From Gordius sp. MW1 (taxonomy: Eukaryota; Nematomorpha; Gordioida; Gordea; Gordiidae), in NCBI GenBank assembly GCA_964036665.1, contig OZ038529.1:19788060-19852059 (forward strand): 64,000 nt of DNA, given 5' to 3'. Both the position numbers and the translations under genes were made by a program. This document shows positions 10,246 to 21,390 of the stretch, in pieces. The number at the start of each line of letters is the position of its first letter. The first letter of the stretch is position 1. Under the pieces are notes generated by a model. It made no database searches. It saw only the letters and a program-made list of their open reading frames with translations, and was not told where the DNA came from.

Positions 10246-10773
10246 ATTGTCTTAATATACCATATCAATTAAAATAAATTTTTTTGATTTAACTTCATTT
10301 AAGAAATAAGCTGTAGTATTAAATATAATATTTATATGAAGTTTTACCAATTTAAAAAAATTTGCCATCATGGGTAAGTAAATTTTACTACTTAAGTTAT
10401 CTGGGCATTTAATGGAAAAACTTAAGGTATTTCCAAAAAGCATATCATGCTATTAATTACTATGCTTTCACAAGACACCAACACTCTACGTCCTGTTGAC
10501 TTAGACCTCGCGTTTTCAATGCTTATAAGGATCATAAAAAATATAGGACTTTTCTGAGTAACAAAAATGAGTTAAGCTTCTTAATTTAAATTATTGCTTA
10601 TTATTTAATAAGAAACCTAATTTTCTAATTGCTTGTGACTTAATTAGTAGTTGACATAATAAAAAAAGTTTAATTTCATTTATTTTATTTATAATAATAA
10701 GATTCGCAACTTCTACATACCTTGATAATGCAAAATGATTCAAATAAATTTTATTTAATAATAATGTAAACAA
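10246..10773. other. AT-rich sequence, no gene seen
   Basis: AT-rich stretch with short spurious open frames only. It lies where the 3' end of the hAT element at 10774-10938 would be expected, but no terminal repeat could be recognised. Confidence 0.4.
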
Positions 10774-10938
10774 TCACATATTAGCCCAATTTCTTAAACA
10801 TAAAATGGAATTTACACAAGAAGTCGATATCTGATTTACTTTTTTTGTTACTAAATTGGATGCAGCAGAAAAGAGTTTTTCGGCCGGTACCGATGTCCCC
10901 TGCTGGACTTGATATTTTCTTGCAATTTTAGATAATCT
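10774..10938 (-). pseudogene. hAT transposase C-terminal dimerisation domain
   Basis: The minus strand reads PRLSKIARKYQVQQGTSVPA, then EKLFSAASNLVTKKVNQIS and CLRNWANM, followed by a stop. This is the C-terminal dimerisation region of hAT (BED-finger) transposases: A-R-x-Y, S-V-P-A-E-K-x-F-S, and a terminal L-x-x-N-W. Only about 55 residues remain. The upstream part is cut off at 10944 by a different hAT-type end. Family assignment is firm; the element is dead. Confidence 0.75.
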
Positions 10939-10943
10939 AGGGC

Positions 10944-11010
10944 AGTGATTCTTAACATGGGGGTCGCGACCGCCTAGGGGGTCGCGAGAAGTTTGCCAGG
11001 GGGCCGCCAA
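10944..11010. mobile_element. hAT-type terminal sequence (CAGTGATTCTTAAC...)
   Basis: The motif CAGTGATTCTTAACATGGGG followed by GTCGCGACC and its echo GGGGGTCGCGAGAAG is the familiar terminal signature of a large group of animal hAT elements (CAGTGGTTCTCAA-type ends). It interrupts the transposase tail on its left. The opposite end was not found before the LINE at 11156. Confidence 0.5.
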
Positions 11011-11158
11011 ATTTTTTTTTGGATAAAATAAAAATATTCAGAAAAGCTTTAGAAAAAATACTCACCAGGGGATTCGAACTTGTTGCCTTAAGATTCATTA
11101 TTAGAATTAATATTCCTTTAAGGACAAGGTAGTCGAAGTCAAACGATGCTAGGATAGA

Positions 11159-13447
11159 TTGATGTGCATAAAGCTGGCGGATCAAGGCGGCCTTGTCAAT
11201 GTTATTTGTGCGTATTCGCCCCAGGTTGGATGTTCCGAAAATGAGAAGGACGAATTCTATGAAAAGCTCGAAAAAGAAATACGCTACGTGAAGCCTGACG
11301 AGAATCTCATCATCGGAGCAGACTTTAATGGGCACGTTGGGAAAGAAAGGGGCGTGTACAAACGAAATCACGGCGGGCATGGCTATGGGTTGAAGAATAA
11401 AGAGGGAGAGAAGTTACTACAGATGGCGCAAGCTTACGATATGGCCATTGTGAATTCCTTCTTTCAGAAGCGTACCGAACATTTAGCGACGTACAGCAGC
11501 GGGGATCACCTTACACAGGTCGACTACATCCTAGTGAAGCGCAAAAATTTGTGGCAAGTTAAAGATTGCAAGGTTATACCGGGGGAAGAAATCGCCAAGC
11601 AACATCGGCCAGTTGTCCTCGATATAGCAAGAAAGATTTTTCCCGAAAGGAGAAAAGTCTACACACCAAGAACAAAGTACGAAAAGCTTAAGGATGATCG
11701 CGCAAATGAAATGTTTCACGCTCGAGCAACTCCGCTCTTGAAGGTTGCAGGCTTAGGGGGCGACATTAACAAAAAGTGGGACACCGTTGCAAATGTTCTA
11801 AAGGAAACGGCCTTTTAAATCTTGGGACGAACTAAGGGCGGCAGAGCTCACAAGCGTGAACTATGGTGGTGGAATGACTCGGTCAAAGAGGCTATAGAAG
11901 AAAAAAAGGCGTTGTACCTACGATGGTACAAAACGAAGAAAGGAGAAGATTACGTGGCATATCGTGAAGCGAAACGCAAAGCTAAGATAGCGGTTGCGAT
12001 AGCAAAGAACGAGGCTTACACCGATATGGCAAACAAGCTCGATACCAAGGGCGGCGACATAGTCATGTATAAACTCGCAAAGATCAGGGAGAAAAAAAGT
12101 CGAGATGTCGGGACACTGAAAGTCATTAAAAGCGAAGAGGGACGAACGTTGTGCAAACCGAAGGAAGTCATCAAAAGATGGAAAGATTATTTCCAAAATA
12201 TAATGAACGAAACAAATGATAGAAGACCGCTAGAGAGGGTGGAACCGAACTCGAACTTGGTTTTACCATTGCAGGCTTATGAAGTAGGAGCGCAACTAAC
12301 GAAGATGCGGAAAGGGAAAGCGCTAGGTCCCGATGATTTACCGATCGAAGCTTGGCTTGGGTGCAAGGGAGAAGGAATCGACATAATGACAGGCCTATTT
12401 AACGCTATGCTGTATGAGAGTCGTATCCCTGACCAATGGAGGGAAAGTACGATCATACCCATATACAAAGGCAAAGGAGACGCGCAGGAATGTGGCAACT
12501 TTAGAGGTATCAAGTTGACCTGCCACTCACTAAAACTACTAGAAAGGGTGCTAGTGAAAAGGCTCAATGACGAAGTTTGTCTCTCGCTTAATCATTTTGG
12601 ATTCGTGGCCGGTAAATCAACGATGGATCCAATCTTTGCGTTGAAGCAGACGATGGAAAAATATGGCGACATAAGAAAGAACTTACACATGGTCTTCATC
12701 GATTTAGAAAAGGCCTACGATACGGTTCCGAGAGACTTAATATGGTGGTCCCTTAGAGCCAGATATATACCCGAAGGATATGTTCGACTTATCAAGGAAA
12801 TGTATAATGGCGCGGTTGCATCTGTTAGGACTACCGTAGGAGAAACGAAACCCTTTCGAATAATGATTGGACTACATCAAGGGTCAGCGTTAAGCCCATT
12901 CTTGTTTAATCTAATTATGGATACAATAACAAAGGACTTGCACAAGCCAGCCACTTGGACTATGCTATATGCCGATGATATTGTCCTATGCGATGAAACA
13001 AGAGAAGGGGTTTTTCATCAGGCGAAAAAATGGTCAGAACGTTTTTCGGAATTCGGTCTAAAGGTCAGCGAGAAGAAAACGGTTTACATGCAAATGATGG
13101 GCGGTAGTCCGCAAATGCACAAAAATGACGGTCCAATGTACACGGAGGTTGATAAGTTCACATATCTTGGCTCGCTATTACATCAAGAGGGAGGATGTAC
13201 CGCCGAAGTCCATTCTCGGATCAAGAAAGCCTGGCTCAAGTGGCGCAACATCTTCGGTGTCATGTGTGACAAAAAGATACCAATTTGGTTGAAAAGCAAG
13301 GCGTACAAAACCATCGTGCGACCGGTCTTGCTTTACGGGAGCGAGGCTGTAACCACCGCGGAGGAGAAACTCTTGCAAGCCACGGAAATGAGAATGGTGC
13401 GATGGAGCTTAGGCTACACCAAGCTGGATCGCATGACGAATCCTTGA
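11159..13447 (+). pseudogene. RTE LINE polyprotein: endonuclease + reverse transcriptase
   Basis: One frame from 11159 to 13447, broken only by TAA at 11816-11818. The apurinic-type endonuclease shows GADFNGHVGKE, HLTQVDYILVK (Asp of the metal site) and KQHRPVVLDI (terminal His block). The reverse transcriptase shows GKALGPDDLPIEAW, FRGIKLTCHSLKLLERVL, HMVFIDLEKAYDTVP (first Asp), GLHQGSALSPFLFNLIMD and MLYADDIVLC (YADD active site). A thumb region with FTYLGSLLHQEGG and a RPVLLYGSEAV block follows. The proteins nick target DNA and prime reverse transcription from it. The upstream start is lost by truncation, so no initiation codon can be chosen. Confidence 0.9.
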
Positions 13448-13731
13448 TGACAAAGATGGGTATACAAGCGACGAAGGACTTCTTAAGAGAAAATCGACTG
13501 CGGTGGTACGGCCATGTATTACGAAGAGACGAGGACGATGTCACACGGCGAACGCTGGAGATGGACGTGCCTGGAAGAAGAGGAAGGGGCAGACCACGTG
13601 CCACCTGGAAACGACTGGTCGAAAAGGATATGGACGTCAAACAGATGGAAATTGGCATGGCATGTACGCGACTCAGATGGAAGAGGCTGCTAAAAACTTA
13701 CCCCACGTCTGTGGGATTTTCAACACGATAA
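13441..13731 (+). pseudogene. RTE LINE C-terminal region after a frameshift
   Basis: Continuation of the same polyprotein in another frame: MGIQATKDFLRENRLRWYGH, VLRRDEDDVTRRTLEM, then PGRRGRGRPRATW and a stop at 13731. The RWYGHVLRR and GRRGRGRPRATW blocks are the standard ending of this polymerase family. A short indel near 13440 separates it from the main frame. Confidence 0.85.
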
Positions 13732-13750
13732 AGAAGAAGAAGAATAAATG

Positions 13751-14099
13751 ATTGTAATTTGAAATCTTTTTTTAAAACTAAAAGTTTGCAGGATTTTTGG
13801 ATACAAATGTGTGCAGAAAACGGCTCGAGGCTACCAACCCAAAATCTCCACTTACAAATGTTGGAAGGAACTTCGCATCGCTGTAGCCTTATGCCTTGGT
13901 TGGGACATTGTGTCTCCAATCCTTTGCGACCTTTGACGTCAGCCCGATCTAGTAAACGGTCATCATCCCTTGCTCTGCCAATACAGCAAATGGCGGTATT
14001 CCCTTCACATAATATTATCGATCTATCATTAAAAAAGCCGAACATTCGTTTTTTCGTTTTGGTACATTTGCCTAGTTTTAGGCTATTATTTTTACAAAA
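13751..14099. other. Unassigned segment with open frames on both strands
   Basis: Richer in G+C than its surroundings and open on both strands (minus 13698-14045, plus 13759-14154). I recognise no domain, signal sequence or splice pattern. It sits between the 3' end of the LINE and a reversed Helentron-like fragment, so it may belong to an element not represented elsewhere here. Confidence 0.3.
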
Positions 14100-14200
14100 C
14101 TCATCCCTACTCCGTATAATCGTAATTTGCTATGCAATTTATGGGCAAGATTGAGGGGAAGGGTCGAGAATGCCTATGAGGGGGAGGGGATAATGGTCAA
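14100..14200 (-). mobile_element. Helentron-like repeat, 3' fragment, reversed
   Basis: The sequence CCGTATAATCGTAATTTGCT followed by ATGCAATTTATGGGC and GAGAATGCC is the inverted 3' subterminal region of the family whose full copies lie at 15935-17818 and elsewhere. The terminal hairpin is missing. Confidence 0.6.
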
Positions 14201-14569
14201 GCAAAGAGTCAGATAATACTTGTACAACGTTATAATTGTTTGTTACATACAATTTACCTTAATAAATGCCAAATATTCAATATTTATAGTTTCACCCTTA
14301 TTTTATATGTATTACTGGCTGGGGCAGAAGAAATTTCATTTTTTAGGATTCTAGGAATAGGCCCTTGTAAGGGGGGTGTTTGGAGATTCCAGCATCTAGG
14401 GATTTTACTAAAATGATCGGGATTCTCAAATTATATTTTAAATAATGGTTTTTAAACTGCAAAGCAATTTTTATTCAAAATTCGTATTGATTAAACTATG
14501 ATATAATGTATGACAATCATTAATCGTGTTTCGGCAAGAGTGATTTTAAAAATGGCATTTGACGTATGC
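14201..14569. other. AT-rich sequence, no gene seen
   Basis: No recognisable coding, repeat or terminal motif. Confidence 0.4.
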
Positions 14570-14628
14570 TTAAACTTACTTTTATAGGCATATACTGGTT
14601 AGCAGGCAGCAGACGGCCAACTAGCTTA
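14570..14628 (-). mobile_element. Helentron-like core fragment, reversed
   Basis: ACTGGTTAGCAGGCAGCAGA followed by CGGCCAA is the complement of the TTGGCCGTCCGCTGGCTGCT unit that is tandemly repeated in the core of the Helentron-like copies. It is cut at 14628 by a Helitron 5' end. Confidence 0.5.
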
Positions 14629-14770
14629 TCTTATATATAAAAATGAAACTATGTATATATGTGTGTGTATATGCCGCCACCAATTTTGGCAAACTACCAG
14701 ACAGATTTGGCTCAAAATTTCACAGTTTATTCCTAACATTTCGGAGCTTGTTTTGAGATTTGATCGAGCC
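14629..14770 (+). mobile_element. Helitron 5' terminus
   Basis: Starts TCTTATATATAAAAATGAAA after an A, then TATGTATATATGTGTG and GCCGCCACCAATTTTGGCA, matching the 5' end of the compact Helitron at 2905 (there on the minus strand) for about 90-140 bp. The downstream 3' hairpin plus CTAG was not found, so the copy is truncated, interrupted, or carries foreign sequence. Confidence 0.6.
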
Positions 14771-14779
14771 AAATCGGTC

Positions 14780-15570
14780 CATTAGTTTCCCAAAAACTCT
14801 GACACACCCATTTAGATGAGTCCCAAGCCTCAGTTTCATCTGAATTCATTAAGCTATTAAAAGTCGAATCTTTAAATAGCATCTTGATTTGCGCTCCAAT
14901 AAAGATCTTATCCTCGATCTTAGCGCAACTTAACTTTGGGAATTTCACTTTTAAATATTGAAATGCAGGTGAATTATTCCGGCCCATGTCTTTACCAGGT
15001 TTTGTATTAACCCCAATTTGATATGTAAGGGTGGTAAAATAATTTTTTCAGTATTGACCAATGGTTTGGCAATCACGCTGTCACATCCTGGAAAAAATGG
15101 TATCTATTGCCCTAATCAACGTGCACATAATAATTTTATTCTCAGCTGTCCTAATTGCATAAAAAGCAGCAATATTTCGTAAAACACTTTGCATGCCTAA
15201 TATCATATTTGTGACCCTTAGATTTCAACATATAAACCAGCCGTATTTTTCATAATTAATTTTTTGCAACAAAACTTCATCTTTTCATAGGTTTTTTTTA
15301 AAGCAGCAGATAAGCCAAGAGTTTGCTAGGGTGCTCGTTACCAATATGTAATAAAACAGCCTTCAAACTAGATTTCAAGGATGCACCAAAACGTGTGCCC
15401 ATTAGCTTCAAATAATCCCTCAATATTGGCGGCGCAAAAAACGAGAGAGTCTTCTATTTATAAAATGGATTTAGTGATTTGTTTCAATTTCTATATGAAC
15501 ATTTCACATTTGGTTTCCACAAATTTTTTGCGCGTAACCTTGAAACGCAAAGTTCGTCTTTGATTTTAGA
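14780..15570 (-). pseudogene. Decayed copy of a repeat-associated arthropod protein family
   Basis: Several minus-strand frames join into one recognisable protein order. Near 15400: LKA-x-LLHIGNEHPSK. Near 15240: WNLKVTNMILGMQ, where the family has G-D-L-K-V-x-x-x-L-L-G. Near 15040: KIILPPLHIKLGLIQNLVK. Near 14950: FQYLKVKFPKLSCAKIEDKI, then GAQIKMLFKD and a W-x-S-x-x-W region. I know this block pattern from multicopy, usually uncharacterised arthropod proteins that behave like transposon cargo; I do not know a biochemical function. Stops and shifts occur throughout. Its 3' part is lost next to the Helitron end at 14629, so capture by or interruption with that element is possible. Confidence 0.55.
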
Positions 15571-15934
15571 TAGTCCCAAGTCGTAAGCAACGGTCATCAT
15601 TAATTTTATTATTATTCATTGTTTGTATTAAAATTTGTTTTTTTAGAAACCTAAATCACAGAAACTATATAACATTCTTTAAGTACTGTGCTGCCATTAA
15701 TTATTATTCCAGTTCGAGGAAGAATAATAAAAACCATTCTTTTCACAAGTAACTTATATATTAAAGTTAGCATAGGATATCTTTCATCCAAAATGAAATT
15801 AAACTATATATTTGGGCCTTATATAATTGTCATTCTCTTATGTGTATATTATTATGTTTCTTTGTATTTCTTGCTTATCTACTACATTTAATAAATCTAT
15901 TATTGGGCCTAATATATGTGTCTTTCTCTTTATT
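15571..15934. other. AT-rich sequence, no gene seen
   Basis: Short hydrophobic open frames occur by composition only. It ends at the left end of Helentron-like copy C. Confidence 0.4.
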
Positions 15935-17818
15935 AATTGCTATGCAATTTATGGGCTCGTTTTTGGTTGTCCGTCCATTGTCCGTCCGTTGTCCGTTGTC
16001 CTCCCTATCTATTTGCATTGGGTATATTAGGTTATCGCTTTTTAATTGCTATGCATGAGAAAGAGGTGCCCCACCCCTCATCTCTATCTCATGCATAAGA
16101 GGTGCCCCACCCCTCATCTCTCTCTCCCTCGGTGTGTTATATATAAGATTTGTTAAATTATCTATTATATAATAAACATAAATAAAAGTTGTTTCCTTTA
16201 ATTGCTATGCAATTTAACTAGTTATATAATAAACATAAATAAAAGTTGTTTACTTTTAATTGCTATGCAATTTAACTAGTTTTTGTTATATAATAAACAT
16301 AGATAAAAGTTGTTTACTTTTAATGCTATGCAATTTAACTAGTTATATAATAAACATAAATAAAAGTTGTTTACTTTTAATTGCTATGCAATTTAACTAG
16401 TTTTGGGGTTAGAATCCCGGAGTTTTTTTGACTCTTATGATTGTTCTTGTTACTATCATTGATAATAAGAATTTTTGGCCGTCCGCTGGCTGCTGACCAA
16501 TGAAAAAAATGACCATTGGCCAAAATGTGAATCGAAATTATTTTTTTTGTTTTTTTTGATTATTATGATTGTTCCTGTTTCTACCATTGCTATTATGACT
16601 TTTTGGCCGTCCGCTGGCTGCTGACCAATGTTATATAATAAACATAAATAAAAGTTGTTTACTTCTAATTGCTATGCAATTTAACTAGTTTTTGGGTTAG
16701 AATCCCGGAGTTTTTTTGACTCTTCTGATTGTTCTTGTTACTATCATTGATAATAAGACTTTTTGGCCGTCCGTTGGCTGCTGACCAATGAAAAAAATGA
16801 CCATTGGCCAAAATGTGAATCGAAATTATTTTTTTCGTTTTTTTTGACTATTATGATTGTTCCTGTTACTACCATTGCTATTATGACTTTTTGGCCGTCC
16901 GCTGGCTCCTGACCGATGGAAAAAATGACCATTGGCCAAAATGTGAATCGAAATTATTTTTTTCGTTTTTTTTTGACTATTATGATTGTTCCTGTTACTA
17001 CCATTGCTATTATGACTTTTTGGCCGTCCGCTGGCTGCTGACCAATGGAATAAAATGACCATTGGCCAAAATGTGATTCGAAAACTTTTTTTTCGTTTTT
17101 TTTTGACTATTATGAATTTATATCCACTTTTACCGTGTCCTGGCTGCTGACCAATGGAAAAAAATGACCATTGGCCAAAATGTGATTCGAAAATTTTTTT
17201 TTCGTTTTTTTTACTCTTATGAATTTATATCCACTTTTACCGTGTGCTGGCTGCTGATCTATGGAAAAAAATGACCATTGGCCAAAGTGAGCATCAAAAT
17301 TTTTTTTTTCCGTTTTTTTTGGCTATCATTGACTTATAGAGTTGTTGGTACTGACCAATAGAGAAAGAGTGACCATTGGCCAAATTTTTGATTTTTTTAA
17401 TTAAAAATTGTTCAAATTCAACAAAAAATTTCTCCCAACAATTCTGCAAATTAACATTGTGTTGTTTTATAATATAAAGTTTGTTAGACCCATAATCACT
17501 AAAGGCCATAAAAACTAATGTAATACGCAACTAGAAGCAAACACTAAATCTAACCCTGACCCTTGCCTATATTACATTTTGCCTATATTACATTTTGCCT
17601 ATAATGGAAAATTTGTATAAATAATTAATTAATCATTAGGCATTTAATACCCCCCTATAGGCATTCTCGCCCCTTCCCACCTTTCTCGCCCATAAATTGC
17701 ATAGCAAATATGATACATTTATACGAAGTACAGATGAGTCGTCCCCCCTTCCCCTCTTCCCTTCCCTTCCCCTCTTCCCTTCCCTTCTCCCCCTTCCCAC
17801 GAGGGCCGAAAGCCCGAG
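15935..17818 (+). mobile_element. Helentron-like non-autonomous repeat, copy C
   Basis: Left end AATTGCTATGCAATTTATGG, then a CCGTCC microsatellite. At about 16160-16400 there are four tandem units of roughly 60 bp (ATAATAAACATAAATAAAAG...TTAATTGCTATGCAATTTAA), each holding a copy of the terminal motif. At about 16430-17400 come tandem core units built on TTGGCCGTCCGCTGGCTGCT and TGACCATTGGCCAAAATGTG. The right side has the inverted motif GCCCATAAATTGCATAGCAA near 17688, a CCCTTCCC tract and the hairpin GGGCCGAAAGCCC before GAG at 17818. No coding capacity: a passive element that would depend on a Rep-helicase supplied in trans. Confidence 0.85.
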
Positions 17819-17897
17819 TTTATTATTATGTTTTTTTTTGTATTTAATTCTTGCTTATCTACTATTTTAGTAAAATATAAATAATTTATTATATTAA
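17819..17897. other. Short AT-rich spacer
   Basis: Spacer between Helentron-like copy C and the Helitron Rep fragment; nothing recognised. Confidence 0.4.
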
Positions 17898-18665
17898 TTA
17901 TATGGATTTACATGTACAGCTAAGTGAAACACAGCAGGACTGCGTTCATGTATAGGAAAAGTTGAATACGCCATATAGTTTTATTGCTGCTTAACAATCT
18001 TCCAGCCTGATACTGTGATTCATCGGTGTGAAGGTTCGCTATATTCGCAGTGCTATGTGGTTGAACGGTAAAAACCGCCATATCACCGCCATTGGTAACG
18101 TACTTACAAATGTGTTTGATAGATTTAATCGAGTTACAAAATTAATAGTTGATGTGTATAAACTTAATAGCAAAGGAAAAAATAAAATAACTCAGCAGCC
18201 ATCTCCACGATTGCGTTGAAAAGGTGAATGGTTGCCACGCTACCACCATCTTCTGTTAATCTAAAAGATATCCATCACTGCCCATAATTCTGTTGCATAC
18301 CAAGCCTCGAGGATATCGCTTTGAGCATTTATCGTTTATATGGCATGGCCGTTGTCATTTAGGTGTTCCGCAATGGCCGTGTATCATATTTTTTGTAAAA
18401 TTTTCGTACAAATCCTTATCTACATCGTTGATTTCGTTGGCGGTGATCTTGTTATATAGCCAGAGTATATGTGTATGCGATAAACCTCTCTGTTGCCATT
18501 CCACAAAGCACATCCAGCAACTCACAGAGTCATACGTCATGCTTAACAATGAGTTTAATTAAGGAAGTTTCTATCGGAAAACACGTGCTGTGATGTCATG
18601 CCTATCGACGGGTGATTGGCCATCAAATAAGAGCTCCTGTACATTGTACCAAGCAAGATTGGATT
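17898..18665 (-). pseudogene. Diverged Helitron Rep (HUH) fragment
   Basis: Aligns by eye along its whole length with the Rep part of the Helitron at about 27850-28670, same strand. The frame at 18355-18549 retains MCFVEWQQRGLSHTHILWL, the HUH nuclease block (canonical P-H-x-H, here S-H-T-H), and NMIHGHCGTP. Many indels and stops separate the two, so this is an older or different Helitron lineage. It lies between Helentron-like copies C and D, with no Helitron ends recognised. Confidence 0.75.
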
Positions 18666-19350
18666 TAAATTTAATAGATTCAGGTATATTCATCAAGTCA
18701 TTCCACTAGCAGACAACATTGCAACTCAGATAAAATCGATAAGAAACAGGTTGACGAAGAATTTCATGGAAGTTAAAGTTAATTTGTATGATCTAGATCT
18801 AAAAAGTCCTCGATTTGCCAAGACACATTAAAATTTAATCTGAATCAATTGAGGTCCATTAAAATTAGAAATTAACAATCTTTACCCCCTCTTGATTACT
18901 TATCAACGTTTTTCAAAAATAAAACGAGTTCTAATTAACTTTTAAATCTTGTTTTGGCGAAATTCGTCAATTATTGTGTCAGAGACTCCAACAGTTTTTG
19001 GCAATTTACTCTCATTTAAAACAAACATCCTAAAATCCGAAATTAATTTATAAAATATGACTTTGCCTAAAATTAAAAGACATGTCATCCCAAGAATGCT
19101 CTTGACACCCTAACAGCTTTTATATTATATTTAAGCCATTGCCTAATATACCCACGCTTTTAAGATTCCACTGAATGCACCAATGAGCGAGAGTTTTCAA
19201 TACATAGATGTTTGAAAGCTCTTAAGAAATAGTATCTCATAACATCGACTAAGTTAATTGGCATTATTAACAAACTTCGGGAATACTTTCAACTTAGATG
19301 AAATTCTACATAGACAATCGAAAGGTAAATGAAAACTCAAAGGATTATTA
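18666..19350. other. AT-rich sequence, no gene seen
   Basis: No recognisable protein, terminal repeat or tandem structure. Confidence 0.4.
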
Positions 19351-21191
19351 AATGCTATGCAATTTATGGGCTCGTTTTTTGGTGTCCGTCCGTTGTCCGT
19401 TACCCTCCCTATCTATTTGCATTGGGTATATTAGGTTATCGCTTTTTCAAATTAATGCATGAGAAAGAGGTGCCCCACCCCTCATCTCTATCTCCCTCGC
19501 TGTGTTATTTTTTAAATTAATGCATAAGAGGTGCCCCACCCCTTACCTCTATCTCCCTCGCTTTCGGGCGGGGTCGGGTTTTAATTGCTACGTTAAATTA
19601 ATGCATAAGTATATTATATAATAAACATAAATAAAAGTTGTTTACTTTTTAATTGCTATGCAATTTAATTAGTTTTGGGGTTAGAATCCCGGAATTTTTT
19701 TTGACTCTTATGATTGTTCTTGTTACTATCATTGATAATAAGAATTTTTGGCCCTCCGCTGGCTGCTGACCAATGAAAAAAATGACCATTGGCCAAAATG
19801 TGAATCGAAATTATTTTTTTCGTTTTTTTTGACTATTATGATTGTTCCTGTTTCTACCATTGCTATTATGACTTTTTGGCCGTCCGCTGGCTGCTGACCA
19901 ATGTTATATAATAAACATAAATAAAAGTTGTTTACTTTTAATTGCTATGCAATTTAACTAGTTTTTGGGTTAGAATCCCGGAGTTTTTTTTGACTCTTAT
20001 GATTGTCCCTGTTACTACCATTGCTATTATGACTTTTTGGCCGTCCGCTGGCTCCTGACCGATGGAAAAAATGACCATTGGCCAAAATGTGAATCGAAAT
20101 TATTTTTTTCGTTTTTTTTTGACTATTATGATTGTTCCTGTTCCTACCATTGCTATTATGGGCCGTCCGCTGGCTGCTGACCAATGGAATAAAATGACCA
20201 TTGGCCAAAATGTAATTCGAAAATTTTTTTTTCGTTTTTTTTGATTATTATGATTGTTCCTGTTCCTACCATTGCTATTATGACTCTTTGGCCGTCCGCT
20301 GGCTGCTGACCAATGGAAAAAAATGACTAATGGCCAAAATGTGATTCGAAAATTTTGTTTTTGTTTTTTTTGACTATTATGATTGTTCCTGTTCCTACCA
20401 TTGCTATTATGACTTTTTGGCCGTCCGCTGGCTGCTGACCAATGGAATAAAATGACCATTGGCCAAAATGTGATTCGAAACTTTTTTTTTTGTTTTTTTT
20501 TGACTATTATGAATTTATATCCACTTTTACCGTGTCCTGGCTGCTGACCAATGGAAAAAAATGACCATTGGCCAAAATGTGATTCGAAAATTTTTTTTTC
20601 GTTTTTTTTTACTCTTATGAATTTATATCCACTTTTACCGTGTGCTGGCTGCTGACCAATGGAAAAAAATGACCATTGACCAAAGTGAGCATCAAAATTT
20701 TTTTTCCGTTTTTTTGGCTATCATTGACTTATAGAGTATCTGTTGGTACTGACAAATAAAGAAAAAATGACCATTGGCCAAATTTTTGATTTTTTTAATT
20801 AAAAATTGTTAAAATTTAACAAAAAATTTCTCCCAACAATTCTGCAAATTCTTAACATTGTGATGTTTTATAATATAATGTTTGTTAGACCCATAATCAC
20901 TAAAGGCCGTAAAAACTAATTTAATACGCAACTAGATGCAAACACTAAATCTAACCCTAACCCTTGCCTATATTACATTTTGCCTATAAATGGAAAATTT
21001 GTATAAATAATTAATTAATCATTAGGCATTTAATACCCCCCTATAGGCATTCTCGCCCCTTCCCACCTTTCTCGCCCATAAATTGCATAGCAAATATGAT
21101 ACATTTATACGAAGTACAGATGAGTCGTCCCCCCTTCCCTTCCCCTCTTCTCTTCCCTTCTCCCACTTCCCACGAGGGCCGAAGGCCCGAG
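19351..21191 (+). mobile_element. Helentron-like non-autonomous repeat, copy D
   Basis: Same architecture as copy C: left motif AATGCTATGCAATTTATGGG, CCGTCC run, a repeated GAGGTGCCCCACCCCT segment, one unit of the 57-60 bp repeat with internal terminal motif, about seven core units with TGACCATTGGCCAAAATGTG, the CCCTAACCC-containing stretch near 20950, inverted motif GCCCATAAATTGCATAGCAA near 21075, and hairpin GGGCCGAAGGCCC before GAG at 21191. Non-coding. Confidence 0.85.
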
Positions 21192-21390
21192 TTTTATATT
21201 ATAACGTCGTATATTCTATACACAGAGACTAGACCCTGATCATATTATCATATTTGTCTCAATAACTCTGTCTAAATCCGGTCTGCGTTGGATTTCGTAA
21301 CTCAATTGCCGGCCTGGGCCCGCCCGGACCCTTCTAAGAGTTCGCTCGGCCATGCCCAATTTATTTGATCTATCCGGCCCAATTCTTTTT
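21192..21390. other. Spacer with CCCGCCCGG-rich remnant
   Basis: Contains GCCGGCCTGGGCCCGCCCGG and CTATCCGGCCCAATTC, similar to the C/G-rich subterminal repeats of the hAT elements at 24383-34397 and 42818-44088. Too short to define an element. Confidence 0.35.

Larger units (their letters stand above)
11156..13750 (+). mobile_element. RTE-type LINE, 5'-truncated but nearly complete
   Basis: A non-LTR retrotransposon encoding endonuclease and reverse transcriptase in one polyprotein. Domain order and C-terminus fit the RTE clade (often annotated in arthropods as craniofacial-development-protein-2-like). It starts inside the endonuclease, lacking the first 80-100 residues, and ends in an AGAAGAAGAAGAA repeat, the simple-repeat tail common to RTE elements. 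Only one in-frame stop (11816) and one shift (about 13440) break the coding sequence. G+C is visibly higher than in the flanks. This is the best preserved LINE of the window. Confidence 0.9.

Noticed and set aside
16160-16420. Regular direct repeats considered as a CRISPR array
   Set aside because: Units are contiguous without unique spacers, belong to a dispersed transposon family, and the genome is eukaryotic.
20062-20459. Repeated open frames reading SQRTAKKS or SAASGRPKSHNSNG in several places
   Set aside because: They are translations of the tandem core units of the Helentron-like copies and occur on both strands; no sign of selection for protein.
20940-20970. CTAACCCTAACCC resembling telomeric repeats (also near 17555, 22870 and 33590)
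   Set aside because: Only about two units, at the same place in every Helentron-like copy; it is part of that element, not a telomere.
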